From contig BCIK01000006.1 of the NCBI GenBank assembly GCA_039545295.1, positions 558,001 to 622,000 of the forward strand: a stretch of 64,000 bases of DNA. Reading direction: 5' to 3'. This DNA comes from Udeniomyces pyricola (Eukaryota > Basidiomycota > Tremellomycetes > Cystofilobasidiales > Mrakiaceae). Position numbers and translations under genes: made by a program. The number at the start of each line of letters is the position of its first letter. Position 1 is the first letter of the stretch. The notes below the pieces were generated by a model. It had not been told where the DNA came from and searched no databases. It saw only the letters and a program-made list of their open reading frames with translations. Positions 10,401-21,843 of the stretch are shown here, one piece after another.

Positions 10401-13400
10401 CACTCGTAACGGCAATGGTTCGCTGTTCTCTTCGGCCAACGACAGCACCGACTCGTTTGGCTCGCCCCTCAAGCACGCTCTCGGATCGAGGGCTCGGCCG
10501 ACGAGCTTCGTCGGTCCACCATCGGCGCTCGCTGCCGAGCTGGGAGGCGAGGATTTCTTTGAGGAACCCAAAAAAATCTTTATCGACGAGGGCACCAACC
10601 CAATGACGCCTCAAAAACCCGATCTGACCGTCACTACCACTTCGGGCGAAGAGGATGCGTCTCATCTCAACCTCGTTCGATCCTCGACCCCTCCTCTGCC
10701 CATCTCTCCTTCGACCCCCAAGCTTGTCCCGTCGTCCGAATCCTCTTCCACTATCGTTGCTCCCGCACCTAGCAGTCCCGCGGGTACGAGTCTCGGCGTC
10801 TTTGAGACCCTTCGCAGTATCTCGACGCCAAGAGCTGTTGCCCGCTCGACTCCATCCCGACCTTTCTCTACTGCCCATGTCTCGCCCGATGACGACAACG
10901 CGACGGAGACCGAGACGGAAACCGAGGGCGAGTTCGAGGACGCTCGCGAATCGGTCGGGACGATGTCTCGGGCGGGTTCTCGGGCCGACTTCTTTAGTGC
11001 CGACGGTGGACTCACCTCGGAAACGGACCAGTTCCATTCGATGGCGGAAGACTCGAGCGATGGAGGCGGTAACAGCAGTAGTGATGGCAGCATCCGCGTC
11101 TCATCCTTCTTGCGTCAAGGCACGACAACTACCGGTCCGAATGCCATCGCTGGGGGTGCGGGCTCGACTATCCGCAAGAATCGATCGCCCCGATCAGCTC
11201 TGACGCTGCCCGGATCGTCGACATCGACGGACGTACCCGAGAGGATCGTCGAACGCATTGTGGAAGTCCCCGTCGACCGAATCGTCGAGAAGGTTGTACA
11301 TGTTGATCGACCGGTCGAAGTCACCAAGCACGTCGAGGTCCCGATCGAGGTCGAGAAGATTGTGTACGTCGATAAACCGGTCGAGGTCAGAATCGAAGTC
11401 GAAAAACTGGTTTACGTCGATAAGATCGTCGAGGTTCCCGTGGAGAAAATCGTCCATGTCGACCGCCCTGTCGAGGTCGAGAAGATTGTCCATGTCGATC
11501 GAATCGTCGAGGTGGAGAAGGTCGTCGATCGGGAGGTGGAGGTCGAGAAGATTGTTCATGTCGATAGGCCGGTCGAGGTCGTGGTGGAGAAGGAGGTCGA
11601 ACGGATCGTCCATGTTGATCGACCGGTCGAAGTCGAAAAGATCGTCCACGTCGACCGGGACGTCGAGAAGATCGTCCATGTCGACCGACCAGTCGAAATC
11701 GAGCGGATTGTCGAGGTGGAGAAACGGGTGGAGATTCAAGTCCCCGTCGATCGAATTGTCGAGGTCGAGAAGATTGTGGAGGTTGAGAAGCGGGTCGAGG
11801 TCCCCGTCGATAGGATCGTTGAGGTCGAGAAGATCGTCGAGGTCCCTGTCGAGGTGGAGAAGATCGTTGAACGGATTGTGGAGGTCGAGAAGCGGGTCGA
11901 GGTCCCTGTCGAGAAGATCGTCGAGGTCGAGAAGCGGGTCGAGGTTCCCGTTGACAGGATCGTCGAGGTCGAAAAAGTCGTCGAACGCATCGTCGAGGTA
12001 CCCGTCGAGCGAATCGTGGAAAAGGAGATCGAGAAGATTATGTATGTCGACAAACACATCGATCGAGACGTCCCTGTCGAGGTCGAGAAGCGAGTCGAAG
12101 TCCCGGTGGAGAAGATCGTTGAGGTGGAGAAGATTGTCGAGGTGGAGAAAATCGTTGAGGTTCCTGTCGAAGTCGAACGAATCGTCGAACGGATTGTGGA
12201 GGTCGAGAAGCGGGTCGAGGTTCCTGTCGAGAAGGTCGTCGAGGTCGAGAAGATCGTCGAGGTCGAGAAGCGGGTCGAGGTGCCGGTCGATCGAATCGTG
12301 GAGGTCGAGAAAGTGGTGGAGGTTCCAGTGGAGAAACTGGTCGAGGTCGAGAGGATCGTCGAGGTCGAGAAGCGGGTCGAGGTTCCTGTCGACGTCGAAC
12401 GAATCGTCGAGGTCGAAAAGATTGTCGAGATCGAAAAGATCGTCGAGGTTCCTGTCGAGAGGATTGTCGAAAAGGTCGTCGAGGTCGAACGCATCGTCGA
12501 GGTTCCGGTCGACAAACTCGTCCACGTTGATAGGGAGGTCGAAAAGATTGTGGAGATCCCCGTCGATCGGATCGTCTACGTCGACAAACCCGTCGAGATC
12601 ATAAAGGAGGTCGAACGGATCGTTCACGTCGACAAGGAGGTTCCTGTCGAAGTCGAGAAGCGGGTCGAGGTTCCCATCGACCGAATTGTTTACGTTGATC
12701 GCTCGGTCGAGGTCGAAAAGATTGTCGAGGTTCCTGTGGAAAAGACCGTTTACGTCGACAAGCCATTCGAGGTCATCAAGCGCGTCGAAGTTCCCGTCGA
12801 GAAGACGGTTTACGTCGAGGTCGAGCGCAAGGTCGAGATCCCCATCGAGAAGATTGTCTACGTCGACCGCATTGTCGAGCGGCCAACGGTACTCAACGGA
12901 ACAACCCCTCCTGTTGCCGCCCTGGCGGATCTTCCCGCTGCATTGTCCGACATGGGCCTTTACCGATACGACTCGACGCTCCCCTCAGACCGCTCAGCTC
13001 CTTTGGATCAGACCACCCCAGCTTCGCGTGGCCTTGATGCCCTTCTCCCGGCGCTTGGTCAGCCGGCGTTTGAACCCAGCGAGTCGACCGAGGGGGCCAG
13101 CTCGCGTAAACCACCTCTCTTTACTATTCCTCCACCCCCGTCGATGCCTCCTCCTGCTGATGTTCCCACCAGGAAGCTGTCTGTCATCTCACCACCTCCC
13201 CGCCCGACCTCTCCGCCTCCACCCGAGCTCTACGCCCGATCCGTCACACCGTCCTCGACTCGCGCTCAAACCTCGTTTGGGGTTGCCACCATCCGCATTC
13301 CCGGCTCCAGTATGCCTCCACACTCAGCCGTTGGCAGCACTGTCCAGCCGCAGACGGTTCGCCCCCATCGCTCGACGAGCAACTTCCGCTCAAGTACGGC

Positions 13401-15245
13401 CAGCACGCCGTCTAGCAGCTATCACTCAAAGGCACTCACCGAATTCGGCGTCAGCGCCAATTCGACCGCCTCGTCCGCCGCACGATCGAACGTCAAGCGT
13501 AAAGCCGACTTTATCCTCAACTCAAATGGCTCGGCTGCCTCAGCGTTCTCGACGCAGTCTCGACGTCAGCGCGAGGCCTCGGACGCCTCGTCCCAATCGA
13601 GCGAAGTCGGTGACAATTCGAACCCAAGCGGACTCCCTCCTCTTCCGCCGACTCCTGGCAAGCTTGGACCAGCCGGCATGACGCCCTCGACGGACCCGGC
13701 CGTTATCTTCGCCATCACTCAGACCATGATCGGCGAGTTCCTCTTCAAGTACACGCGCAGAGCAATGGGCAAGGGACACTCGGACAAGCGACATCGCCGC
13801 TTCTTTTGGGTTCACCCGTACACCAAGACCCTTTACTGGAGTTCATCTGACCCCGGGTCAACGTCCGTCCAAGAGTCGAGCGCCAAAAGTGGTAGGTTGA
13901 GCCTCTGCTGTCGCTGACAATAATTCTCTCTTGTGTGCACTCAGCTCGACTCACGCGATTATGTTTCTCTCTTTCTTCTCCTTGTGTTGGCTGGAATTGC
14001 AGCTTACATCGAGTCTGTTCGAGCCGTTGAGGACCCAAATCCTCTGCCACCGGGTATCTTCCACAAGTCGGTCATCGTCTCGACGCCTCAGCGAGAGATG
14101 AAGTTCACGGCCGCCTCAGAGGAACGACATGAGATCTGGCTGAGCGTAAGTTGACTGACATGTCTTGATGATCTTGAGCGATCCGTCCAAAGGCTGCTTC
14201 TGACCGCCGTCCACATCTCTTCTTGTGTCCCCCTATTTACTCTGCCCACATCCTGCTATGTCTCCTAGGCTCTCCAATACCTGCTCGCTCGGCCTTCGCC
14301 CGCCAACGGTGACGCTCCCTCGAACGCTCAGGGACCCTTCCAGACCTCACCTGTTCACGAGTCGCACGGTCGATATTCATCCTCCGCCCGCTCTCAGACG
14401 CAGTCGATCGGTTCCAATTCATCTTCCCTCGCCCGCTCGTTTCGAAACATGACGCCCAAGCCCCGCAAGTCGATGTCGGCGCTGTCGCTCGCGTTTTCCA
14501 ACAGCAACTCATCATCCCAGCCACCTTTGCCGACCAGCGGGAGTGTCAGCAAGCGAAGTGGGCTCCCTGCGAGGGAGTACCTCGAGAAAACGGAGCAGAG
14601 GGGGCTCGTGAGCCCGAGCAAGAGCCTGCGAAACCGTGCTGTTCGAGAGAGCGTAGACGACTTTGAGCATGTTGGTGGAAGAGATGGCGAGGATCGTGAG
14701 GATGACGAGGATGGGGATGGATACGAAGGGCTCGAAAACGTGCGAGCTTGCTGCGACGGCGCCCATGATATTAGTTGTAAGTGGCCGCGCCCCTTTACGT
14801 TTTGTGTCTTTGCGATGCGGCCATTCACATGACTGACGCCACAAATGCTTGCACGCCTTTGCAATGTGCATTCTCTTCTTCTTCTTCTCTTTTTACAGCT
14901 CTTGCGTCCCGACGACACCCGCATCACCATACCCACGCCCATCCTCCCTCGCGGCCACAGACGTCTCATTCGAATCACTCACGCCACTCCACAACGGCCT
15001 CTCACCACTCGACCTCCAATCGGACCCCCGGCCCTGTTCCTCCTCTTCCAACGCGTACGGCCTCCGACACCAACGACAACAACACGCTTACTCTGCCAGA
15101 GCCTGATCTGCCTGCCCGAGCGTCATCACCCTCGGGTGGCTTTTCCTTCCGATCGGTCTCTCGCGCGGGCTCCCGTCGGTCGACGGTGAGCTCGTCCAAA
15201 GGCAAGGATAGAATTGGCTTGATGGACCGATTTAGTGCCAAATAG
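7497..15245 (+). CDS. NUM1: Cortical anchor protein NUM1/ApsA/Mcp5 with VEVEK repeat
   Basis: Predicted cell-cortex anchor that tethers dynein and mitochondria to the plasma membrane. Exons: 7497-7506, 7656-7906, 8205-8480, 8642-8990, 9151-9697, 9819-13891, 14003-14145, 14269-14776, 14899-15245, giving 2167 residues. Order of parts: disordered N-terminus; coiled coils (about 88-180 and 238-420) with the family signatures EIGQSLLVEVRRLQ and YKEENWNLE; an RGG-rich patch (about 560-585); acidic/Ser-rich linker; a Val-Glu-Lys-Pro repeat (about 950-1500); Pro/Ser linker; a Mcp5-type PH domain (about 1768-1895) with GEFLFKYTRRAMGKGHSDKRHRRFFWVHPYTKTLYWS across its first strands; and a Ser/His-rich tail. 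The 10-nt first exon encodes only Met-Asn-Pro plus one base. The N-terminal coiled coil and PH domain together identify the family; the repeat differs from the 64-residue repeat of yeast Num1. Confidence 0.93.
11229..12890 (+). repeat. Degenerate coding repeat, VEVEKIVEVPV type, within NUM1
   Basis: About 550 codons are built almost only from Val, Glu, Lys, Arg, Pro, Ile and Asp in units such as VEVEKRVEVPVDRI and VEKIVHVDRPVEV. Valine is mostly GTC and glutamate GAG, so the DNA is a GTCGAG-rich array that is open in several frames on both strands. Units vary in length and order, so it is a diverged tandem array. Confidence 0.95.
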
Positions 15246-15942
15246 ACTTCGGATAGACGAAGAGTCGAAGATGTAGTGTCAACAGTTGCACCGCCCTCGA
15301 AGCTCCTGTCCTAAACGTTCTCTTGCAATACCCATACATATATATATATATATATAGCCTTTCGGTGTTATATACGCTTCGCTTTCTCTTTTTCTTTCCT
15401 CCTCTTTCTCTTCCCAGGTTCAAATCAGTTGTTTCTCTGTTTCCATTTCACCTGCGTTCTTATGGCTCCTGGTTCTCGCACATGTTATATCGCACTTGCA
15501 TCCAGTTCGTTCTCGTGATCTTAACTTCAACTGTCCCCTTTTTTTTTTCTTCTCCAAATCGTCTTGAGTGATTGGTACTCTTGACTGTTTGATTTTCATT
15601 TGACTTCTTTTTGTGTGTTTGCTGCATCGTCGTTGGTCGGTTCTTGTTTTTGATCGTATAGTCTGTCAGGTCCTTCTTCCGATGAAAATACAGATGAGAG
15701 AAAAAGAGAGCGGCGAACACGCCATGGATACGAGTACAAGATACGATAATCAGCGCTCTCGCCCTCACTCGATCAGAAGACGTAATACCTGGATCGGCAA
15801 TGGCCTTAGCCGAAAGAGCCCTCGCTCAACGTCGCACTCTCAAACGCTCGTTCGTGTCCTCCCCATCGACCAGCACATCTAACCTCAGTTGACAACCCAT
15901 CCACCTTGGTCAACTCTTCCTTTGCCGACTTCGTTAGCAGTC
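15246..15942. other. Spacer NUM1 to ANT1
   Basis: It holds the NUM1 3' end and the ANT1 promoter. A (TA)n run at about 15341-15356 and T-rich stretches (15380-15560) follow the NUM1 stop and could contribute to 3'-end formation. No coding signal was seen. Confidence 0.5.
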
Positions 15943-18900
15943 ATGACCAGCAAACCTACCCAACAACTCTCGCCTTGGGGGTCCGTCTGTCGTCCGCTTT
16001 CGATACTGTCTTCCTTCCTCCATAGCTCCGCTCTGACCCTTTTCAGCCTCTTTATCTGCCCTTTAATCCAACCTGTTCCTTCACTTGTGATTGTTGCATG
16101 TAACACCCGGCTCTGGTCCCCTCAGACATGCACTCGCAGGTGCTATGGGCGCTGTCTTTGCGAACGCGTGCGTCTATACATACACTTTTCTTATCCGCCC
16201 CCCGCCCCCCTTTTGATTGCGCAATATCCCCTCGCTCACATCTACTGTTGTCATCCTGTTCGGCCTCTCTAGCGTGGTCTACCCTCTCGATACTGTCAAG
16301 ACGCGTATCCAAGCATCTTCCGACGACGCAAAGTCCGTTCAGGACGCCAAATCGTTCCCAGCCAAGGCGTCTGATGACGAGGAAGACGACCAGAGCGTCC
16401 GTGCGAGGGTGGAGAGAAAGCTCGCCCTTGCCAGCAAGAACGTTAAGGGCAATGAGATCCTCGAGGGACTCATGAAGATCGCCAGAGAGGAAGGACTCGG
16501 GGGATTCTACAAGGTGGGATGCTTGATTGCGTCGGTATGGGATGGTGCATGGAGTGGCTTTGGATATCGCTGCTGCGAGATTAGGTAAAGGTCAGGTCAC
16601 TGATCCGCCTTATATTTGTCCAACGACCCCCCCCCCCTCCTCTTCCCGACAGGGTTTCCTTGCAAATATGCTCAATACATTCTCTATGCGTGCGTCATTC
16701 TATTTCCCATCCCGTCACGTCTCCGGAAAGAACGAGACGACCAAGACTTGACGCTCTCGGTTCCCTTTCGCACGGCCTACTATATATGTACATCTCGCTC
16801 TTCTTTCCATCTCCAGAATACGCCTATTTCTTCTTTTACTCGCTCGTGCGCTCGCTCTATCTCAAACGACTCGTCCGTCGTCGAGTCACGTCGGATCCCT
16901 CTCGTTCGGCTCGTTCGCTTCTTCCTCCTACGATTGGAACAGCTGCGGAACTCTTCCTGGGAGCCTTGGCGGGCGCGTTAGCACAGGTGTTCACTATCCC
17001 TGTTGCTGTCATTGGTACGTCTACCACTGACCACTGTGCCTCGTTCGGCTTTCAAACGCAACACATCCCAGACGCTGACATGACTCTTGGTCGTATCTCG
17101 GGTGCTTTTCTTGTTCTCTGTCTACTTTTCTAGCCACGCGACAGCAACTTGGCCCTCGGGAACGAGGCATGCTCGACGTTGCCAAGGAGATTGTTGAAGA
17201 AGATGGCATTGGTGGTTTATGGAATGGGATCAAGGTCAATCTCTTCCCATTGATGAGGCTTTCTCATAGGAAGAAAGGCCATGGATACTAACGCTTTCAT
17301 GTATTGTCTTGTGACAGCCGGGACTCGTGTTGACGGTCAACCCTGCTATCACCTACGGTGCCTTTGAACGGTTCGTGACTAGCTTCTTTGTCATGGGTCC
17401 ACTCTGTCATTTCCATTTCGGTCGTACATCCAACGACACTAAACCCGCTCCACATGCACCTTCCAATATGCCTTTCATTGATCAGATTGAAAGGGATCGC
17501 TCTCCGTTCTTCGGGCAAAGAGAAGCTCTCTCCGGGCATGGCGTTTGTCGTTGGGGCGACCTCCAAATCGCTTGCTACCATCGTAAGTCTCACTACTCTG
17601 TCGATATTGGATCACTAGAGTTCTCCTCAGTGTACATCATACTGACATCACGCACCTCTGAACGGTCTGTTGTAGGTTACCTATCCATACGTGCGTCTCC
17701 TCCCACTCGACAGGATCCCTCTCACGATGGACATTGTCTCGGGTCTACTCACACGTTGCAGCCAACTGACGCGAGATTTCCTTCCTGATCATCTTTGACA
17801 GATCATGGCCAAAGTTCGACTTCAAGCCCGCCATGAGCCGACGGAGTCCACTGTGAGCTCGACGACTGCCACCACATCCATCTCGGCGCCGACACCGTCC
17901 GAGAGCGCTTCTGCGGCCCGAACCACCAGTGATGGCATCTCCTATGCCAACGCCGCCAAGTCGGCGCTCTCTGACGCGGAGAAGGCAGCCCTTTCTCAGG
18001 GGGCCGCGAGCGAGGAGAGGAGCAAGCCGGTCGGGAAAGGAGGTCGACCGACGAGTGCGATCGAGGTCTTGAAACGAGTGTATCAAGAAAAGGTTCGTTG
18101 GGTTCTCTTCTTTCTTTCTTTCTCTCTTTTCGTTCTATGGTGTCCTACTTTGNCNCCTNTTNTTTCCCCCCCCCCCCCCCCCCTTCTCTCTCTTTCTGAG
18201 TCCAAGCTGAAGCCAAAAAAAACTTTGCTTTACTTTGAATTTGGGATCTCAAATAGGGGTTCAAAGGATGGTACCAAGGCATGAGCGCTCAGATCTTCAA
18301 AGCGGTCCTTTCCCAAGGTGCATATTCATCCGTACTTGGCTCCTTTTCGTTCTCTCTTGATACTTTGGCACTAAACCCCTCCACTCTCCCACACACACAC
18401 ACACACTCTTTTGGTTTGTTTTGTTTCTTGTTCTTTCTTTTTCCAAACACCTTTTCTTTCTCCTCTCCTTCGCTTCGTCCACTCGACATCCGTCCTCCCT
18501 TATATCTCCACTCCCCATTTCAAATTCCCCCCCACCCCCTTTTTTTCCCTCTTTGACCCTCTCCTTTCTCTCTCTAGGTATCCTCTTCATGCTCAAGGAC
18601 CAATTCGAATCGTACGCGTTCCTCTTACTCCTCGTTCTCTCCCGCTCCAAGAGTCGGGTTCGATCCGATCTCACTTCCGTCGCGACGACGGCGGTAACGA
18701 CGGGTTCGACGACGATCCATGAACTCGGCCATCACCTTAAGGATGTCAAAGACGCGACGGTGACGGCTGCGAGTCGGGAGTTGGATCTTCTTCCTACGCC
18801 GACGACGGTAGCGGCGGCGGCATCGACGACGTTACAGACAGTCGTCAAGGAACCCATCACGGCGGCTGCTGCTGCCGTCGCATCCTCCCACGTCGTTTCA

Positions 18901-19074
18901 GACGTCGTCGATCGGATCCGAGACTTGAGTGGGAGGAGTGATGTAGCAGGAGGTTATGAGGACACGGCCGATCACTTGGTTAGGAAAGGGTTGAAGGCGG
19001 CGTCTCATGTCGGAAAGGATGTCGTTCAGAAGATCGTCGTCGACCTTGCGGTGGATGGGATCAAAGGGAAGTGA
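15943..19074 (+). CDS. ANT1: Peroxisomal adenine nucleotide carrier (PMP47/SLC25A17 family)
   Basis: Mitochondrial-carrier-family protein of the peroxisomal membrane, expected to bring ATP in for fatty-acid activation. Twelve exons: 15943-15980, 16126-16167, 16273-16513, 16653-16689, 16817-17014, 17134-17234, 17318-17370, 17486-17582, 17676-17690, 17802-18092, 18257-18317, 18578-19074; 556 residues. Repeat 1 has YPLDTVKTRIQ, repeat 2 the degenerate IPVAVIATRQQ, and repeat 3 YPYIMAKVRLQ. The block GIKPGLVLTVNPAITYGAFE and the third signature are typical of the PMP47 branch. Exon 9 is 15 nt (Val-Thr-Tyr-Pro-Tyr). It is longer than usual (about 300-420) because of acidic matrix-loop inserts and an Ala/Thr/Val/Asp-rich C-terminal tail of about 130 residues. 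Intron 10 holds four Ns beside a long C run. Confidence 0.93.
18166..18183 (+). repeat. Poly-C tract in ANT1 intron 10
   Basis: About 18 consecutive C, preceded by ambiguous bases at 18153, 18155, 18159 and 18162. The exact length is unreliable because homopolymers are error-prone. Confidence 0.8.
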
Positions 19075-19927
19075 AGAGAAGGAAAAAAAAAAAAAAAAGG
19101 AAAAAAAAAAACAGAGGGATCAAGGAAGAGAGAGAGAAAGAGAGAAGGGGGCCGGGGGGGGGGGGGAGTAGTTAATTGAAAGGGATCGGAGCTAGCTGGA
19201 TGAAGATGAGTGAAGGACAATCAAGCAGGAAGCAATGGGGGCGCGCCGGTCTGGGGCCGTTGGGGGTGATATGATGGATGGTTTCATATATGTATGTATG
19301 TATGTATGCCCAAAGCTCCAGCTTTTCAGTACGTTGAGGTTTGAAGATGACTATGTACGTAGTTGTACGAGCTTCATGACTGAAAGGGGAAAGAAGAGAG
19401 GAGGACCGGGGGGGGGGGGGGTTGTTGAGGGTAACAACTCCATTCTTCAATTATGGGATATATACTTCGTGCGTGTATGGTATATATAAATATATACGTC
19501 ACATCCAACATGTCTGCCAAAGTCAGAACATCGCGGATGAGCTCGATGATCATCGGGCCTTTGGGAAACATGAGAGCGGATTCATCATCTCGCTCAGTGT
19601 TGATGCTCTATCCTCTTTTCTTTCTTTCTTTCTTTCTTCTTCTCCTTTGAAAAGGAGAAAAAGGGGGGGGGNNNNNNNNNNNNNNNNNNNNNNNNNNNNN
19701 NNNNNNNNNNNNNNNNNNNNNNNNNNNNNNNNNNNNNNNNNNNNNNNNNNNNNNNNNNNNNCCCCCCCCACTTTTTCTTTCGCTTGAGAAATCCATCCCT
19801 CGCCTTTCTCAAACCCATGTTCGTCCCCCCCCCCTTCCCCCCAACTCCATCCTTCCTCCCCCGTCCATATCCCCTTCCTTTCTCCTTTCATCCCTTCTTT
19901 TCTCTCTTCTTCTTGTTCTTGTTCTGC
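19075..19927. other. Convergent spacer ANT1 / COX4 with assembly gap
   Basis: This is the shared 3' region of two convergent genes. It contains G runs (about 19154-19167, 19410-19421), an A-rich stretch just after the ANT1 stop, and short TATG repeats (about 19287-19310). The 90-N gap divides it. No coding signal was seen. Confidence 0.5.
19672..19761. other. Assembly gap of 90 N between G run and C run
   Basis: The left flank ends in a run of G after an A/G-rich stretch; the right flank begins with a run of C followed by T/C-rich sequence. The flanks are therefore roughly inverted copies. The gap length is probably nominal. Confidence 0.95.
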
Positions 19928-21575
19928 TTAGTGGTGAGGAGCGATAGTCGGCAAGAACTTGGGCGGGTTCCTCTTCATCTCCTCCTTGACGGCCGGGATG
20001 ACCTCGGCCCAAGGGTTGTGGTACTGGAGCTCGATGCACATGCCGCACTCTTCGCACCGCGAGATCGTACCGGCGTTGACGCTTTCAGGAAGAAAGGAGG
20101 GAGGGAGGGAAGAGGTGGATTTTTGATGAAAAGGTTGGATTGATGAGTTCGTGATGTGCGAGAGACCGCCAAGGGGGGGGGGCAGAAAAGGGGGTCAGGG
20201 GAGGAATGAAGGACGAAGGGAAGAATGTCGAGGAGGACCAGAGTGAATGTGATGGTGCGGTCAGTTTAGTTTGTACAGGAGAGCAAAGCGGGAACATTGC
20301 ATCATATCCCATAGGAACCAGGAGGATGGGGCAAGGGAGGAAGGGGGAGGGGGGAGAGTCAGGGAAGAGGTGGTAGAAAAAGGACTAACCTGATCCAAAG
20401 GACGTCGTGCGAGTCGACAGGGTATCCGGAGCATCCGACGATTCGCTGGTCGTACTACACGAGCGCCAAACGTCGCACGGAGACCAAGTAGGCATCAGAT
20501 GGAGAGAGAGAGAGGGAAGAAATAGAAAGACAAGAAAGGCAACAGTAGGTTGTTTAGCAAGTAGACAAGAGATAGATGGAACGGGGAGAGAGAGATTCGT
20601 AGTCTGTCGGTGATTCTGAGGGGAAACGTGGCGAGAGACGGGAATAGACTCGAAAGAGGGCCCCAACGCGAGCTAGCAAGCGAATCACACCAGCCAGCCA
20701 GCCAGCCAGCCAGTGAATGAGGAGCGAACAACTGAAAAGCGTGGTATCTTCGCAGAAGAAGGGAAGGGGGGGGGGTTCCGCCGAGGGCATCCTCCCCGGA
20801 TTGGATTGCCGAGCAAGAGAAGAGGTGAGGGGCATCCGGTTGGACACCGCGCCAAAGGCAAGCCTTGTTTCCTTTGCGAGCTCGACGGAGCGCACCAAAC
20901 CCTCTGGATTTGAGACGCGAAACGCCTCTGGAAGCGATGGATGCCTCTTTAGGAGGGAACGAGAGCGAGAGAGCAAGACACGATGGGAAGAGGCGAGACC
21001 ATCGGTTATGTGAAGGTTGGATTCGTTTGCCTTCGTTTGCTCACGAGCCCTTCCTGCCTGTTCTTTGGGACAATCTCTCCTCCCCCCTTGTTCGACCCTT
21101 CCAGCCATCACGCTTGCCCATCACGCATGGACCCTTCTCCTCACAATCCAAACGACCCACACACACAAACGATGCGGCGCAATAGCCACAGACCACACAA
21201 AGCTAGGCGGCCAGCCGGCCGACCAAAAGGGGGAAACGGAAACGCACGATAGAGTTGACCTTGACCGGGTTCTCCATCGTTCCCATGTGGGTCGGGACGG
21301 GAGGGCTCATGTCAAAGACATCGATACCGGCCATGTTACCGAGGAGCTGGTATCGCTCAATACCGGTGGCCTGCTCCAAGTCGGTGGGAACCTATCCGAG
21401 AGGAAAGGGAGAGCACGATGAAGAGGCAAGGAGGGGGAGGAGGGGGGGGGGGGGATGGGTTTGGTTAGCTTGGGATGATGAGGAAGGAGAAGCTCGTCTC
21501 GTCTCTCCCTCTCCCTCTCTCTTTCCCTCTCCTTCTCCTGCTGCCCCGTCCCATCGACTCCACGGACATCGTCGC

Positions 21576-21614
<39 letters not shown>

Positions 21615-21843
21615 CGAACGAACGAACCTCTCCACGCTTTCCACCGGGACCCTGGAGGATACCCTCGACGTGAGGTCCCTCGGTATCGGCGACAGAGGTC
21701 GACGAAGCGGTCTGAGTCGGAAGCGCCGCGTTTTCGGGCGTGCTCGAACCAAAGAGGGATTTGAGCGAAAGGTGACGTTGGGCGATAGGCGTCGAGACGA
21801 GGTGTCGAGCGGGAGTCGATCGGAGGAGGGTTCGAGAGAACAT
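19928..21843 (-). CDS. COX4: Cytochrome c oxidase zinc-binding subunit (Cox4, animal Vb)
   Basis: Nuclear-encoded matrix-side subunit of respiratory complex IV. Exons: 21843-21628, 21391-21248, 20454-20390, 20081-19928; 192 residues. The N-terminus has the make-up of a matrix presequence (MFSRTLLRSTPARHLVSTPI). Conserved blocks are VPTDLEQATGIERYQLLGN, then RIVGCSGYP, and the zinc site RCEECGMCIELQYHNPW near the C-terminus. Intron 1 (236 nt) carries an (ATC)n microsatellite. Intron 2 is 793 nt, the longest intron I found here. A TATATATCGA-like element lies about 145 bp upstream of the start on the coding strand. Confidence 0.95.
21580..21612. repeat. (ATC)n microsatellite in COX4 intron 1
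   Basis: About eleven ATC/ATG units in tandem on the plus strand. They lie inside intron 1 of COX4 and create meaningless poly-Asp, poly-Met and poly-Ile frames. Confidence 0.95.

Noticed and set aside
9987..10598. 203-codon minus-strand frame opposite NUM1
   Set aside because: Mirror of the RGG and Ser-rich coding stretch; no family signal.
11194..12627. 477-codon open frame antisense to the NUM1 repeat (Asp/Leu/Asn-rich), and a 448-codon Ser/Arg-rich frame on the plus strand at 11258-12604
   Set aside because: Both are by-products of a GTCGAG-rich repeat that lacks stops in most frames. The VEVEK frame joins the coiled coil and the PH domain, so it is the real one.
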